A DNA stretch of 64,000 bases, taken from Endocalyx cinctus. Its lineage: Eukaryota > Ascomycota > Sordariomycetes > Amphisphaeriales > Apiosporaceae. A model generated the notes under the pieces. That model was not told the origin of the DNA. It ran no database searches and saw nothing but the letters and a program-made list of their open reading frames with translations. The translations under genes were made by a program, and so were the position numbers. How positions within the stretch are numbered: the stretch's first letter is position 1; each line of letters starts with the position of its first letter. Location of the stretch: positions 611,394 to 675,393 of the forward strand of contig BCKC01000007.1 in NCBI GenBank assembly GCA_001600455.1, in the 5' to 3' direction. Below are positions 22,482 to 36,693 of the stretch, piece after piece.

Positions 22482-24154
22482 TAATTATGACCAGTCACCT
22501 GATCGTTAAGATCCCATGTTAAAATCAACTAAACCCTCGCCTTCTACTCTACATCCTACTGTTTACGGTAGTTCTCAGCACTCCCGGCCGAAATTTTAAT
22601 TCAGTACACTTTTTTATCATCCACAAAGATCGTCCCTCTTCCCTTCTATATCATTTTTAGTATGGTCTGACCTAACATGACAAAACTGTTTGGTACCGGA
22701 AAGAGCTGGTCTTTTTTGCTTCTATTAATTTAACATTCGTGGCGACTTTTTACTCGGGCAAGAGGAATGACATCATCACATTAAGAGTCAAGATGTGTTT
22801 GTACGAATAGTAACAAGAGCCACCAAATGCCGAGGCATAGCTGTATATTAATTTGGAGGGAGAGAATAAAGGGCAATGGCGATTCCACGTCCAATTTTAC
22901 GGTTCGCTGGCAAGGCGCAGAGGTAGAGAGGAAATTTAAGAAATTCAAATGAGCTCAAATCGAAGTCCTGTTCCTCCTACTCTTCCACATTTTCTCGGGA
23001 GAAAAAACAAGTTGCCATCTTTAACCATCTTTCTGCCCCAGGGATAAAGCCGGGCTAGGATATCGCATTAGGCAAGAGATATTTTCTTTTACTTGCGTGA
23101 GTGGAGTGAAACTTTAAGGGAATTCTTGTTTTCGGTTTCTTTTTCTTTTTCTTTTTCTTCACTTTCTCTTTTTCTCGATTTCTACAGTGAGATGTGTGTA
23201 TATTCTTATAGAAAATTAGATCTTAGCCATGCCGTTTTGGTGGATGATTGAAGCCCCTAGAAATAAGGGGTGTGAGGGAGGAACGGTAAAGACTATATGT
23301 AAGAAAAAGAGTTTGACGAAATCCAATAAACGAATGAATAATTTTTATCTTGACTGCCTCCCCTTTTCTACGTCTCACCTTCATAAAAAATACCCTGATA
23401 ATGATACGTGTATCCGTTAAGGATTAATTTTTCACGGTGATAAAATAAATGCCTCTGCTGGTCTGAGTAGGGTCTCAGGTGAAAATCAAGTACTTACGGA
23501 ATTCCTGTTTACGCTTCACATACCGACGAAAAGAAGTTCAGAGCTCATGATTTTAAAACCCTGCCTCGTAATAGAACAAGTTAATATTATGCAACCTTCA
23601 AATCTATTCTTCCTCTTCATATGCAGAGCGGCCAGGAACCTTTCCTTTCTGTGATCCTCGCTTCTCCTTCCGTCCTCCTAATTTCCCTACCCCACCAGCC
23701 ACTTAGAAAAGGTTGGGAAGACATGTATATGATTTTGTACCTGGTGAAATCTCTTCATTTGTAACGTAATTCTTGTGGTTGACATTGTAGATTATTCTTC
23801 ACGTTCCTCGTCCGGTCTTCCAGTTCCTGACTTGCTCCCCTTTCGATTTTCTCCAGCCACGGTATCCATCGTCACCCCAGGCCCTATCACACTTACAGGT
23901 ACACAAACGCATACATACTTCCCCCCCCCCCCCCCCCCCCTCCATACCCCCTCAGAGTTTGTTACTTTCGAGACACGTGGCCAAACAGAGAAGGACAATT
24001 AACCACGAAACAGAATCCGATATGAGCCAAAACGAAACGAACGAGATCTGAAAACGAAAAAGAGAGAGAGAAGATGAAAGAAAAGGAAAAGAAAAGAAAT
24101 GGGAATGAAAGTGAACGCTTTTCTTAATATATTTCGCTTGCTTTCTTGTTCCTT
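22482..24154. other. intergenic region between convergent genes
   Basis: Separates the 3' ends of the AHC1-like gene (+) and the HECT ligase gene (-). It contains a run of 20 C (23921-23940) and purine-rich tracts near 24035-24100. A 75-codon frame spanning the C run is an artefact of the homopolymer. No gene seen. Confidence 0.65.
23921..23940. repeat. poly-C tract (20 C)
   Basis: Twenty consecutive C bases, 215 bases downstream of the HECT ligase stop. Length may be affected by sequencing error. Confidence 0.85.
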
Positions 24155-27209
<3,055 letters not shown>

Positions 27210-30200
27210 CTTTTTCGACGACTTCAGAGTAGAATTCGGTTCAGGACCCGGAAAGTTAAGCTATGGCCCTACTTTGAAATTCTCTTGCACGTCTCTCTAA
27301 GGGGGGGTCTCTCTGGGTCTCTGTAGTTCCCGGTTCACACACAATGAAGCCGACTCTATGCTATTTTCCCCCTCTCGAGCTGGTTTGGTCGTGGTTCTTA
27401 TTTATTCCCTGTTTTCTTTTGTTCTAGTGATGTTTCGATATCGATTTTGATATATTTCCAATTTACTTCTTTGTCTTTTTCTAATGAGGGGTGGGTTCGT
27501 CGGTGCAGTGGTGTCGGATCATCGACGGAGGTGGCGATGGGCGGGGAAAGATTATAAACAGAAAAGATTAGATATATTCGTTCTTCGTATCATCGACTCA
27601 ACCCCCCTCCTTGGTCCAATAGGGATAGGAGATGAAAAGGAAGAAAGCGATTATATTGAATGGGTTCAGGAGGATGAAAAAGATAATCAAAGTGAGGACG
27701 AAGATATAATGAATTACAATAAACAGACAATACGCATGGACAAATACTAGAGGTAGGTGTATGGTGACGGTTGTAGGTGCTATGAACCGCCAGTGATAAT
27801 AGGTACCACTAAGGTAGCAGGCAGGCTGGTGGGAGGGTATCAGGTGGGTGGGTGTAGGGCCCTGGCAAGATAGGGTACCTACTGCCAAGTACTTGTATTA
27901 TGTACCTAATGTACCTAGCAGTAGGTAGCAATGTGGGATGATAGAGCAGGCAGTAGTTAGCAGTAAGTAAAGTGGCAGGGTGGCAGGGTGGTTAGCAAGC
28001 TATAGTAGGGGTAATAGGCCTGATACGATCATTTAAGTATGGTTGGCTTCGTCGGAAAAGGACTTAAACGTACCTATAGTTAAGTATTTAAGTACCTATA
28101 TGGCATGTACGTAAGGCGCTACTTGGGTACCCTACCTACTAAGTAGGTAGCCTACTAGGTTCTACACGCTATCATACTGTACTGTATATCATATTTTTAG
28201 TACTTGAGTTGGTGCTGTAGGAGCTGGATTAGAGGCTATACCCATATCATAGTAAGAATTACCTACCTAGAGGTACTTAGTACTTACTACACTACATCAC
28301 AGTACCGTAATTACCTAAGTATAACAATGCAGATAGCAAGATATAATAAGATATGATACGAGATACGATTTATAAAGTAAAATGAAATGAATACAGTATA
28401 TATACTGGAAACACAAATCTATAGCCTTGATTGGAAATTATTATTATTATTATTTTTTGAATGAATGAATGATTGACCTCGTTGAAACATATGCACATTT
28501 GCTCATATGCTAACTAGCTAAGTAAGTATTTACTGTAAATAGTACTTAGGTACACTATATGTTGCGGCAACTCCAAGCCGAAACATACTGTAGCTTACTT
28601 GGACACCTAAGTACTTGGTACTTTATACACTTTATAACATGAACTTATTTTGAGCTTATCTAATCAAGAATAACAAGTAACCATTGGATAATTATCAAGA
28701 GCTCCGCCTCACTGTCACGTAAGTGAACTCTGCCCCCCTCTTTATTAACTTAGGTAGAAGATACTTCATATTCATGAATTACGATCAATAACAGGCACAG
28801 CCACAGATGGGTCGTTTTAACAAGCGGATATGTTGTAATATGAATGTAATAATTCCATCATTTTCCCTTCAATTTATAACCATTGGATACTAGCCAATAG
28901 ATACTAGGTTGCAGTAATTACTTACTTCGTAGGTGCCAGGGAATGAGTGCTATAAGTAGGTATTCATTGAGTATTCAAGTACGCATATATATATCATTTG
29001 AAAGAAGAAGAAAAGGACAGGAGAGGGGAGAGGGACAAAAGGAAAAAAAAAAAAGGTGATTCCATATTCTACTTCATAGCTTTTGTAACCTCCTGCCTCC
29101 CTAACTTATTGCATAAGGCAGAAGCAGAGGAAGAAGGAGAATGATCCTTCTTATGGTTAGAAGGGGATGACGTGGTAGGCTGAGGCTGTGAAGTGAAATA
29201 TGTAGTAATGATAATAAATAAACGCGAGCGGCCTCCGACCGGGTTCATTGTTATCCTGCCCTCTACAGTATCTTGTCAGTACAGAGGTACAATCTTTTCT
29301 TACCATGCTGGGTCAACCATTGCAGCCGATCGAGCCCTTTTTCGTTAGATGGATAAGACGGAGGGTTAGGGGATACTACCCGTGGACATATGTAACAGGA
29401 ATATGGGTAGATAAGCTACAGTATTTTAATCAACTCAATACTTTCCCATGTATTTATCTACTTTCGTATATATCAATACTAGTTGAGATCGTTGATTTCT
29501 GTATCAACATATCCTAAGTTTTCATTAAAGGTATATGTCCGCTTTTCTCCTTCTCTCGTTAATACTCCTTTTATCTTCTCAACGCAAACGGCTTGTGACA
29601 ACGGGGTGAGAGAATAGAGGTAGATCCTGTCAATACACTCCAAGTTACTGGGTGTGCAAGATTCAGCTTTTATCTCAAATTAACCGCAGATTATCGAGAT
29701 AACGATCTCGAGATCTTCCTACTAACGCTGTTTGTTTGCCCTCCTTTTTATTTTCATTTTCTTCTTCTTGGGTGAGGAGGCTGCCTACAACATCCCGTAT
29801 AGTAGGGAAGGATATAAGATTTTCCAGATACGTTCCACTCTATGCAGACTGGGCATCCCCCTTTTTGAAAGTCAGATGACATCATTTTGACTGCCCAGGT
29901 GAAATAAATGAAAAGACTTAGGGCTTCTCTAGCCAAAGTCCATTTTGAGGTAATGTGAACCAAGCTCTTTTTGTTTATTTTAACTCTTCATTTTTTTTCT
30001 TTTCTGTTTTTGTTTTACGGAACCCGGCATCTTGAGGACCCTCTCGGCGGGAAATGTCGAGATTCTCCGCCAGACTTTTATTCTTCTTGATTCTTGACTC
30101 AGAGGCACACCACTAGTAGCTTTAGAACCAGAGACGCCGTAGGCCGACTCTTCCCGGGAGTTGGTGGAAGAGCCGCCGGTCCAAATATCTGTCTCTCACC

Positions 30201-30327
30201 CTATCTTTTTGTTCTTGTTTTAGTATTACATCTCTTCCTCCGTCGTAACAAGAACAGTGGTTGAAAGTGTGGCGAAGTGCGTTGTGGAATGGTACGAGAG
30301 GAGCCTCGGCATCTCAGGTCGCACACA
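27210..30327. other. intergenic region upstream of the HECT ligase gene
   Basis: About 3.1 kb. The first 300 bases are presumably the promoter and leader of the ligase gene. The stretch 27780-28700 is rich in TAC/TAGGTA words and has no open frame of interest. Short ORFs (27484-27750 and 29248-29517, plus strand) show no domain. The last several hundred bases include the 3' end of the Pab2-type gene. Confidence 0.55.
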
Positions 30328-31213
30328 TTAATACGGAGTGTAACCACCGCCTCGAGCTCTTCCGCGATATCCACCTCGGTATCCGCCCCGAGGCACATAA
30401 CCACCTCTTCCACCGAAAAACCCACGGCCTCCGAAACCACCACCACCACGTCCTCGACCGCGACCACGGCTCATGCCGGGAATGTTAGTTCGCTTCGGCG
30501 TGACTTTGATGTTTCGTCCCTTCAGAACGCTGTCGTTAAGGACGAGTGCTTGCGCAACAAGGCTTGGCTCGGTAAATTCGACGTAAGCGTAGCTAGAGAA
30601 AGCGTCAAGAAAAACATATCAGCACATGTCTCCCACGTAGATATATACATATCGTCTCTTTTATCTCGAGTTGTAGTAAGGCAACTTACCCCTTTGGCTG
30701 ACCGGTGAACTTATCAAGCAAGATGGTGACGCGGTTGATGGAACCGCAGCTCTGGAAGTGGGCCTGGATCTCCTCGGGCGACACGGAATAATCGACATTG
30801 CCCACAAAGATGCTTCGGCTGTCTATATCGCTCCGGTCATCTGTAGCCTCCTGGCTTCTCTCCTCTAGGGCAGCGTGCATCTCGCGAAGCTTAGCAGCCT
30901 CCTGTTCCATCTCTGCCACTCGGCGCTTCATGGCAGAAATTTCTTCCTGTTTACGAAGATAGTGTTGGTTAGCGGATAAAATCTTCTCTGTGTCATCTGT
31001 AGATCTACGTTTCCAGTATAATAATGCATATGAGCAGTGTGATGTGTGAAGTAAGAAATCGTAATATGGTAAAATATGTTTATTTAAATAGATGCGAAAT
31101 CGGGGTCGGGGAGGGTATATTGAAAGAAGTGGTAGTACCTCATCGTGGGCCTCTTCAGAGACAATAGGGTCGTCGGCAGCGATATCGCGCTCGTCATGGT
31201 TAACTTCCGACAT
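30328..31213 (-). CDS. pab2: Pab2-type nuclear poly(A)-binding RRM protein
   Basis: Nuclear poly(A)-binding protein of the PABPN1/Pab2 family, acting in polyadenylation and exosome-linked RNA decay. Exons on the minus strand: 31213-31139, 30946-30690 and 30592-30328, giving 198 residues. The first intron (192 bases) has a GTACTA donor and a GCTAAC branch site before AAACAG. Residues 1-25 are acidic. A coiled-coil segment (about 26-55, [20 protein letters not shown]) is followed by one RRM (about 70-145) with RNP2 IFVGNV and RNP1 KGYAYVEF. The tail is an RGG/GGY-rich region starting [16 protein letters not shown] and ending in GGGYTPY, the usual substrate for arginine methylation. The layout acidic N-terminus, coiled coil, single RRM, RGG tail is diagnostic of Pab2 rather than cytoplasmic Pab1 (four RRMs). 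Confidence 0.93.
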
Positions 31214-31753
31214 GTTGATAAAAAAAAAAAACTATAATTTGGATAGATTAGTATTCATCGCAACAAGGGTATTTTCTATAATCAAGCCAGAATAGAAGAC
31301 TCAATGGTAGGGGTGGAACTGACCCCTCCTCGCGAGGCAGGAGAAAAACTATGTTATTAAAAAGTCGCGATGACGAGGCAGAGTATATCTCACCAAAGCA
31401 ACAATCAACACGGAGGAGAAAGGTCGAATTGAAAGAGAGAGAAATAGAGAAAAAAACGGAGAATCTTGACGAGGAAAATCAAGGAAATTTTTGGTTACTT
31501 TTATGAATTGTAGTAATTGATCAAGTAATAAAAAAAAGCCCCAATGTGAAAATTGAAGAAGAACAAGAATAATAAACAATTTGACTTACATTTCGGAATG
31601 AAAAACAGAGACGGAGACAAAAGGCTGGAAGAAGCTGGGATGATGGAGAAATGAATTTGCGCCGCGTCTTCTCAAAGCTCTGTACGGAGTAGAGGTCCAA
31701 TCGTCTTAATAGGATTACCTAACGAGCTTATTACGCCTTAGTGTAGAACTTAA

Positions 31754-31784
<31 letters not shown>

Positions 31785-32000
31785 AGAAGTTAAAGAATGT
31801 ACTGGGTACATATAATTTTAAAAGTTTATGTATGTATGGCTAATGTTGTACCGGTTTAATTGCATGTCGTTAATATAGTGAATACTAGTATTTCAGTAGC
31901 TGAATATTTGGTTAGGATGTACTAAGTACCTAAGTACTGAGTACGAGAGGTGATTGTGTTAAGTGAATAAAGCCAACGATTGTGAGGTAGTATGTATCGC

Positions 32001-32259
32001 TACCTAGGTAAGTATTCAATGGAATTACCCGATATTTATTGACATTATCAAGTATGAAGTGTCTAGTATGAAATTTATGATTGTTTAACAATTGAGAGAA
32101 TACAGCTTACCTAGGTAGAGATGTATGGATGGCCAGAGGAAAACGACTAGGACAATCAACATGTGATATCATTCTTGTCCATCACATCCATACAAACCCA
32201 CTGGTAACTGTACTTCTTTAGTGGTGCATGTAAGTTCTTGTTGGGTAGATACCTAGGTA
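32001..32259. repeat. cluster of three TACCTAGGTA palindromes
   Basis: Perfect 10-base palindromes at 32001-32010, 32108-32117 and 32250-32259, within 260 bases. The third is extended by CCTCAGGTA. Non-coding; part of the dispersed motif family described in the findings. Confidence 0.8.
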
Positions 32260-35200
32260 CCTCAGGTAAGTCGACGGGTATGTATTATAGGAGTCTTGTT
32301 TATTAAATCACTTCAGTCTAGAACTAGACGCAGACGCCGTGGACCATACCACCTCCAGGCCGAGTGTAAGGGATAATTAAGGATGAGTAATGTGAGAGTG
32401 AAGATCAAAGGATAGTAAGTCGGCCCCCGACGTTCTAAAGATATGATAAATCCATACAAAAGCTTGTTCCTACCTACCTAGGGTAGTTATATGGATGTTA
32501 TGGATGTACCTTAGGTAGGTTCTTACTTATCTTACTACCTTCCTGCCTTCTTTATACAGATGGAAACTGCAGTTCAATTTCTCGCATAATTGCACTGGTA
32601 TGGCATAGATGGACTTGAGGGTATGTCAAACTGTATCATCTCTTCCATCTATATAGCGAGATAAACTATGATTAGATCTAAGGCCGATGCCATAAAGAAC
32701 AGACTTGATTGTTAGTGCCAATCTAACCCGTTGGTCCAAGTAATTGAGGCACTTACATCGTAAGGGATTACTTGCTTCAAACTGTCCTGGTAGGTGATAT
32801 CCTCTCCTTAAACAAGTCAAGAGGTCAAGAGTCAATCGGCCTTTCATTATATTCAATTTCTCATTTCTTTTCATTGCCATATATAATAATGCAGACGACT
32901 TGGAAGTTGCCGGTCTGTCTATCGTGAGTTTTCTTGTCGGCATGTATTATGAAGTCTTATGAAGTCTTCTTCGAATTTCATACCATTTCCGTATAACCAT
33001 TATTATTCGAACCAATCCCCTCGACACAATTCACTATTTCCAAATGTCGTCACCATGTATCAGTGGTGGATGGTTATCAGTGAAAGTTTGGTATTTATAG
33101 CTTTGCCTTAACTCACCGTAGTGCAGGCGTACGTGAGAAGATGGGAGACATTTGTATCCCCGCTAAGAAGATTCACTCGATCAACACGTGTGTGTTGTAA
33201 ATCTGACAGGTTGCTTCTATTATGACATTCCATAAGAGGCTACATGCGAATATTCCCCGCAGACAAACCCTTCCACTACGTCTGGACCGTCTTAAAAGAA
33301 GTCCGTTCGTCGATCTGTCTGACCTATTTAGGGGAAGCGCACCGTGGTTTCCCGGTGACCGCTGTCTACAGACTAGAAGCATCATGCAGCCAATACTGCA
33401 TTCTTGTTACAATCTACTGATGATGACAGCTGCATGACGGCAACTTACGGCCTTGGGAATTTTTGATATAGAGCAGGCCTAAAACAACGGGTTTGTTACT
33501 TTATTTCCTTATTTGCGACATCACTCGTGAGTCCCCCTCGCACGACACACTCAACACAGCAGGGTCTAGTCAGTACCTAATACTTCAGGTAAGCTTGCAG
33601 CCTGCAGGAGAGCCTGAGTCTCTAACCAACTTAGTAGTAAGAGGCGAAAATGGAGCGGTGACAGGAATTTTGAAGCATAGGATTAGCTATATCTGTCTGG
33701 GATGGATGACCTGAGAGACTAAAGCGCATAGCTGAAAAAGAAAAATTAACAGTTATAACAAAAATCGATATTACCACTACGACTGTCAGAGGTGACTCAT
33801 ACGGCCGTCTCGAGCAGTCATGTATAAACCATTCACCAACCGCCTGATACGAAAAAAAAAAAAAGGTGTCCAGCATCCGGATGGACAGCGCCAGCCTAAC
33901 ACAAAGGTTGGGCAAGCGTGACGATTTTATCTTTCTAGAGGCTACCCCGTACCGCTCCGGTAGCCTGGAGGCTATCGTTGCAATTCTCGTCTCTAATGGC
34001 GTGATTGGTCTTTATATGATATAGCAGGGGCGGAGTATCGAATGCCGATTGATAAAGGTATTAGATTTGATTCCCCATATCTCTAAGCGGTCTTCCTTGT
34101 GTCTTTGTAATACACGGCGAGATGGTATGTATACGAGCTCTTTTCCGACCGAGTAGGACGGCCAGTGAGAAACGGAAACAGGAAACAGCTTACGTAGTAT
34201 ACATAAGCTAAAACCAAGGAATTGCGTCCATCTGTATTGCGTTTTACGTAGGGTCCTGGCGTCCCTTTACCACTGGGCCTAATATATGTGCGCCTCGGTC
34301 TCAAATGGCTCAAGGATTCGGTTCCTTAGTCGTTCATCGTGCCTTACCCATTGTCTTCCTAGAAGTTTCACCATTTGCTACGCAGGGCTCGCGGAGCTTC
34401 GCGTCAGTTAAAACTAGGGCTACCCTAAAGGTAGAGTATAATGTGTCTATGAGACCGATAGAGCTGAATAATCCTAACTTAAATACGAAGAGAGGGGTAA
34501 ATCGTTACAGATTTTCTTCCATCACACTCTTCATCGGCATGCTGATAATAGATTAAAGAGTATTAGAATAAAACTGCAGTGCTTGCTAGGCGACTTTGAT
34601 ATGAGGTCCGATATATTCTCGTTACGTCTTTATCAGAGTAGGCTACAATCAGAAGTGAAATACCCAACGTGACTGACGAACCGAGATATTAGCTTCTACC
34701 GATATGTAACCACCGACTCAGCGAATCGACGTGGGGTTTGTTGAAGGACAGTCAGATGATATCTTCATGGTAAGATGATCATGAAACATACTACATATAC
34801 ATCAACTGAAGATAGCAACCTTGTGGTATGATAGGAACAGGGTGAGCGGATCCAAATGCTTGGGGCTTAGTCAAGAGAGTATCGAGACTACAATAAAATC
34901 GAAGTGAAGAATGGGTCAACAAATCTAAATGGGTCATCTGTTTAGCTGAAACGTCCGATATTCTTTCTCCTTATATGTAGAAGAGAAGCCGGGTCAGGGG
35001 ACACATCGGAGGCCCAGAACACTAAATCCGGCGACGAGGAAGGCCCCGAACGATTTATTCGACACGGTTGAATGTGGTATGAGACAGAGCAATGGCAAGA
35101 TGTACGTCATCCCACCACTAGGTTGAACTGTGGCCAAAGACGGCCACGCCTACGAGATCCAAATACTAGTCACCTCCCTTCCTACGAGACGAAGAAAACG

Positions 35201-36057
35201 AACGAGGCATGGGTTGAGAAGAATTTCAATATATTCTCCGAGAAAGGCAAGAGTAGCAAGAAGGGATTTTTTTTTTTCATTTATTCGTGGCCGGAGAAGG
35301 ACAAGTGTAGCCTAGTATAAACGGAAAATGCTAGGGTTGGGTATAGTGAATGTCGTAAATCATAATACGTGTATCGGTTAGAGTGATTGTCGCTAATGTA
35401 GATGTAGACTAATCCTGGTCGCAGATCCTCAGACACTTGGGATGCTTCAGGATATTCTAGAAAAAATCTCGAAGAAGACGAGATACTAAAGTAAATAGCT
35501 AAATCCACTGATTTACTAGTTAATCCATATTATTATGGGTGACGCGCACGCGTTGATATTTGAGACTGAATTTGCGTCAACGTAATATGGTTGACCATTG
35601 CGCTCCACGTGGAGGGGTCGGGAAGATAAGAAGAGACGAGTAATTTACGATCATACCATAACATGAAAAAAGCCGAAAAGAATTGGTTTTCAAACGTATG
35701 AGTAACTAATGCACGCCATCTACATAGATTCAAAAATAAAAAGGGGCAAGATGATATAAGGATTGAGGTCAGAAAAACAGGGGGAACGGGGTCATGGTGT
35801 GTCGTGGCATGGGCTTGGCACACAAATATATCTAGGACGATACAGACTTAGTTTCAGATCCAACCCTTCCCCCCCTCCCTCACCACCACCAACTTGACTT
35901 GTTAACACCAAATCAGGCACGATTAACCTTGTCTGATCTGCCTCAAGATGGCTGACCTTGACCAGGAGGAACCAAGGGGTTTTTTTTGGTCGACCCATCC
36001 AAAAAAAAAAAAAAAAAAGTCGTACAGCAGGTCTGTGCGAAAAATAGAAGGTCTGGT

Positions 36058-36068
36058 TATATAAAAAG
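36058..36068 (+). promoter_or_regulatory. possible TATA box of the secreted-protein gene
   Basis: TATATAAAAAG lies 278 bases before the ATG of the secreted-protein gene and in the right orientation. It is a good TATA match, but AT-rich words are common here and no transcription start is known. Confidence 0.3.
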
Positions 36069-36345
36069 AACCAGAGCAGATCGTTGCCCGGCGTAGATCA
36101 TGAACCGCAAATCTCTTAAGCATCTAACCAGCTACTTTCGTTCAACTTAAGGATTTGCTTGTTTGTCGTCACCAATCTTGCCTCGTTGTGGAAGTCTCCG
36201 TCCATCAATCTCACACGGCCATCATTCGTTTTGCTTTCAACATCATTTAAAGCATCGCCTCCACAGCAGATTAAGGGTAGACGATCACCGGCGGAGATTT
36301 TAAAGCCAGCGTCAGTCCGGTCCATATACAGACCCTTTTCTCATC

Positions 36346-36693
36346 ATGAGGTTTTCTACCATCCATTCGTTCGCTCTCGTCGCGGCCACCAGTTCTTCTC
36401 TCGCAGCTTCATTTCCTGCCGCCAACACCACCGAGCCATTCGACTCGTTCGCCGCCTGTAGCAAAACTTCCATCGATATATGTTCCTCTATTACCGGCGC
36501 GAGTAATACGGACTGCTTTGGCCACATGTGCATGGATAGAGCCCTGGATGCGAAGATGAAGCAGAGGGACTCCGTGAACGGCGATGATGTGGTTAAGCGC
36601 GACGACTTTTCGTGCACCGAAGAAAATTTGTTGAATTGTGCTGTGATGGAATGGAGGGAGGCACAAGTCTGTTTTCAGGAGTTCTGTCTTTAA
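36346..36693 (+). CDS. small secreted cysteine-rich protein with two identical-spacing four-Cys modules
   Basis: Single exon encoding 115 residues; I do not recognise a named family. A signal peptide is evident: MRFS, a hydrophobic core (SFALVAATSSSLAA), and likely cleavage near residue 21. The mature part has one N-glycosylation sequon (N27-T-T) and exactly eight cysteines at 38, 46, 57, 62, 90, 98, 109 and 114. They form two modules of the same spacing, C-x7-C-x10-C-x4-C, with CF at the third Cys of both. The linker (63-89) includes Lys84-Arg85, a classical Kex2-type site. The protein ends two residues after the last Cys-Phe-x-x-x-Cys block, so nothing appears truncated. Size, secretion signal, even Cys number and isolation in a gene-poor tract are effector-like features, but function and host are unknown. 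It is not a CFEM or hydrophobin pattern. Confidence 0.8.
   Translation: MRFSTIHSFALVAATSSSLAASFPAANTTEPFDSFAACSKTSIDICSSITGASNTDCFGHMCMDRALDAKMKQRDSVNGDDVVKRDDFSCTEENLLNCAVMEWREAQVCFQEFCL

Larger units (their letters stand above)
31214..36345. other. gene-poor region between the Pab2-type gene and the secreted-protein gene
   Basis: About 5.1 kb between divergent genes. The left 500 bases should hold the Pab2 promoter. It contains one TACTCCGTAC motif (31682-31691, reverse), an A run of 23 (about 31752-31774) and three TACCTAGGTA cores close together (32001, 32108, 32250). Several 60-105-codon frames occur (e.g. 32626-32943 minus, 33222-33437 plus) but none has a recognisable domain or consistent codon use. 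A run of 19 A lies at about 36001-36018, shortly before the secreted-protein gene. Confidence 0.55.

Noticed and set aside
22055..22528. 157-codon frame antisense to the AHC1-like gene
   Set aside because: It mirrors the acidic repeats of the real coding strand. The sense frame has a conserved zinc finger and continues for 662 codons.
23775..24002. 75-codon frame with a proline run
   Set aside because: It is created by the 20-C homopolymer and has no other support.
30277..30708. 143-codon plus-strand frame over the Pab2-type gene
   Set aside because: It is the antisense shadow of the RGG-rich tail and the second intron.
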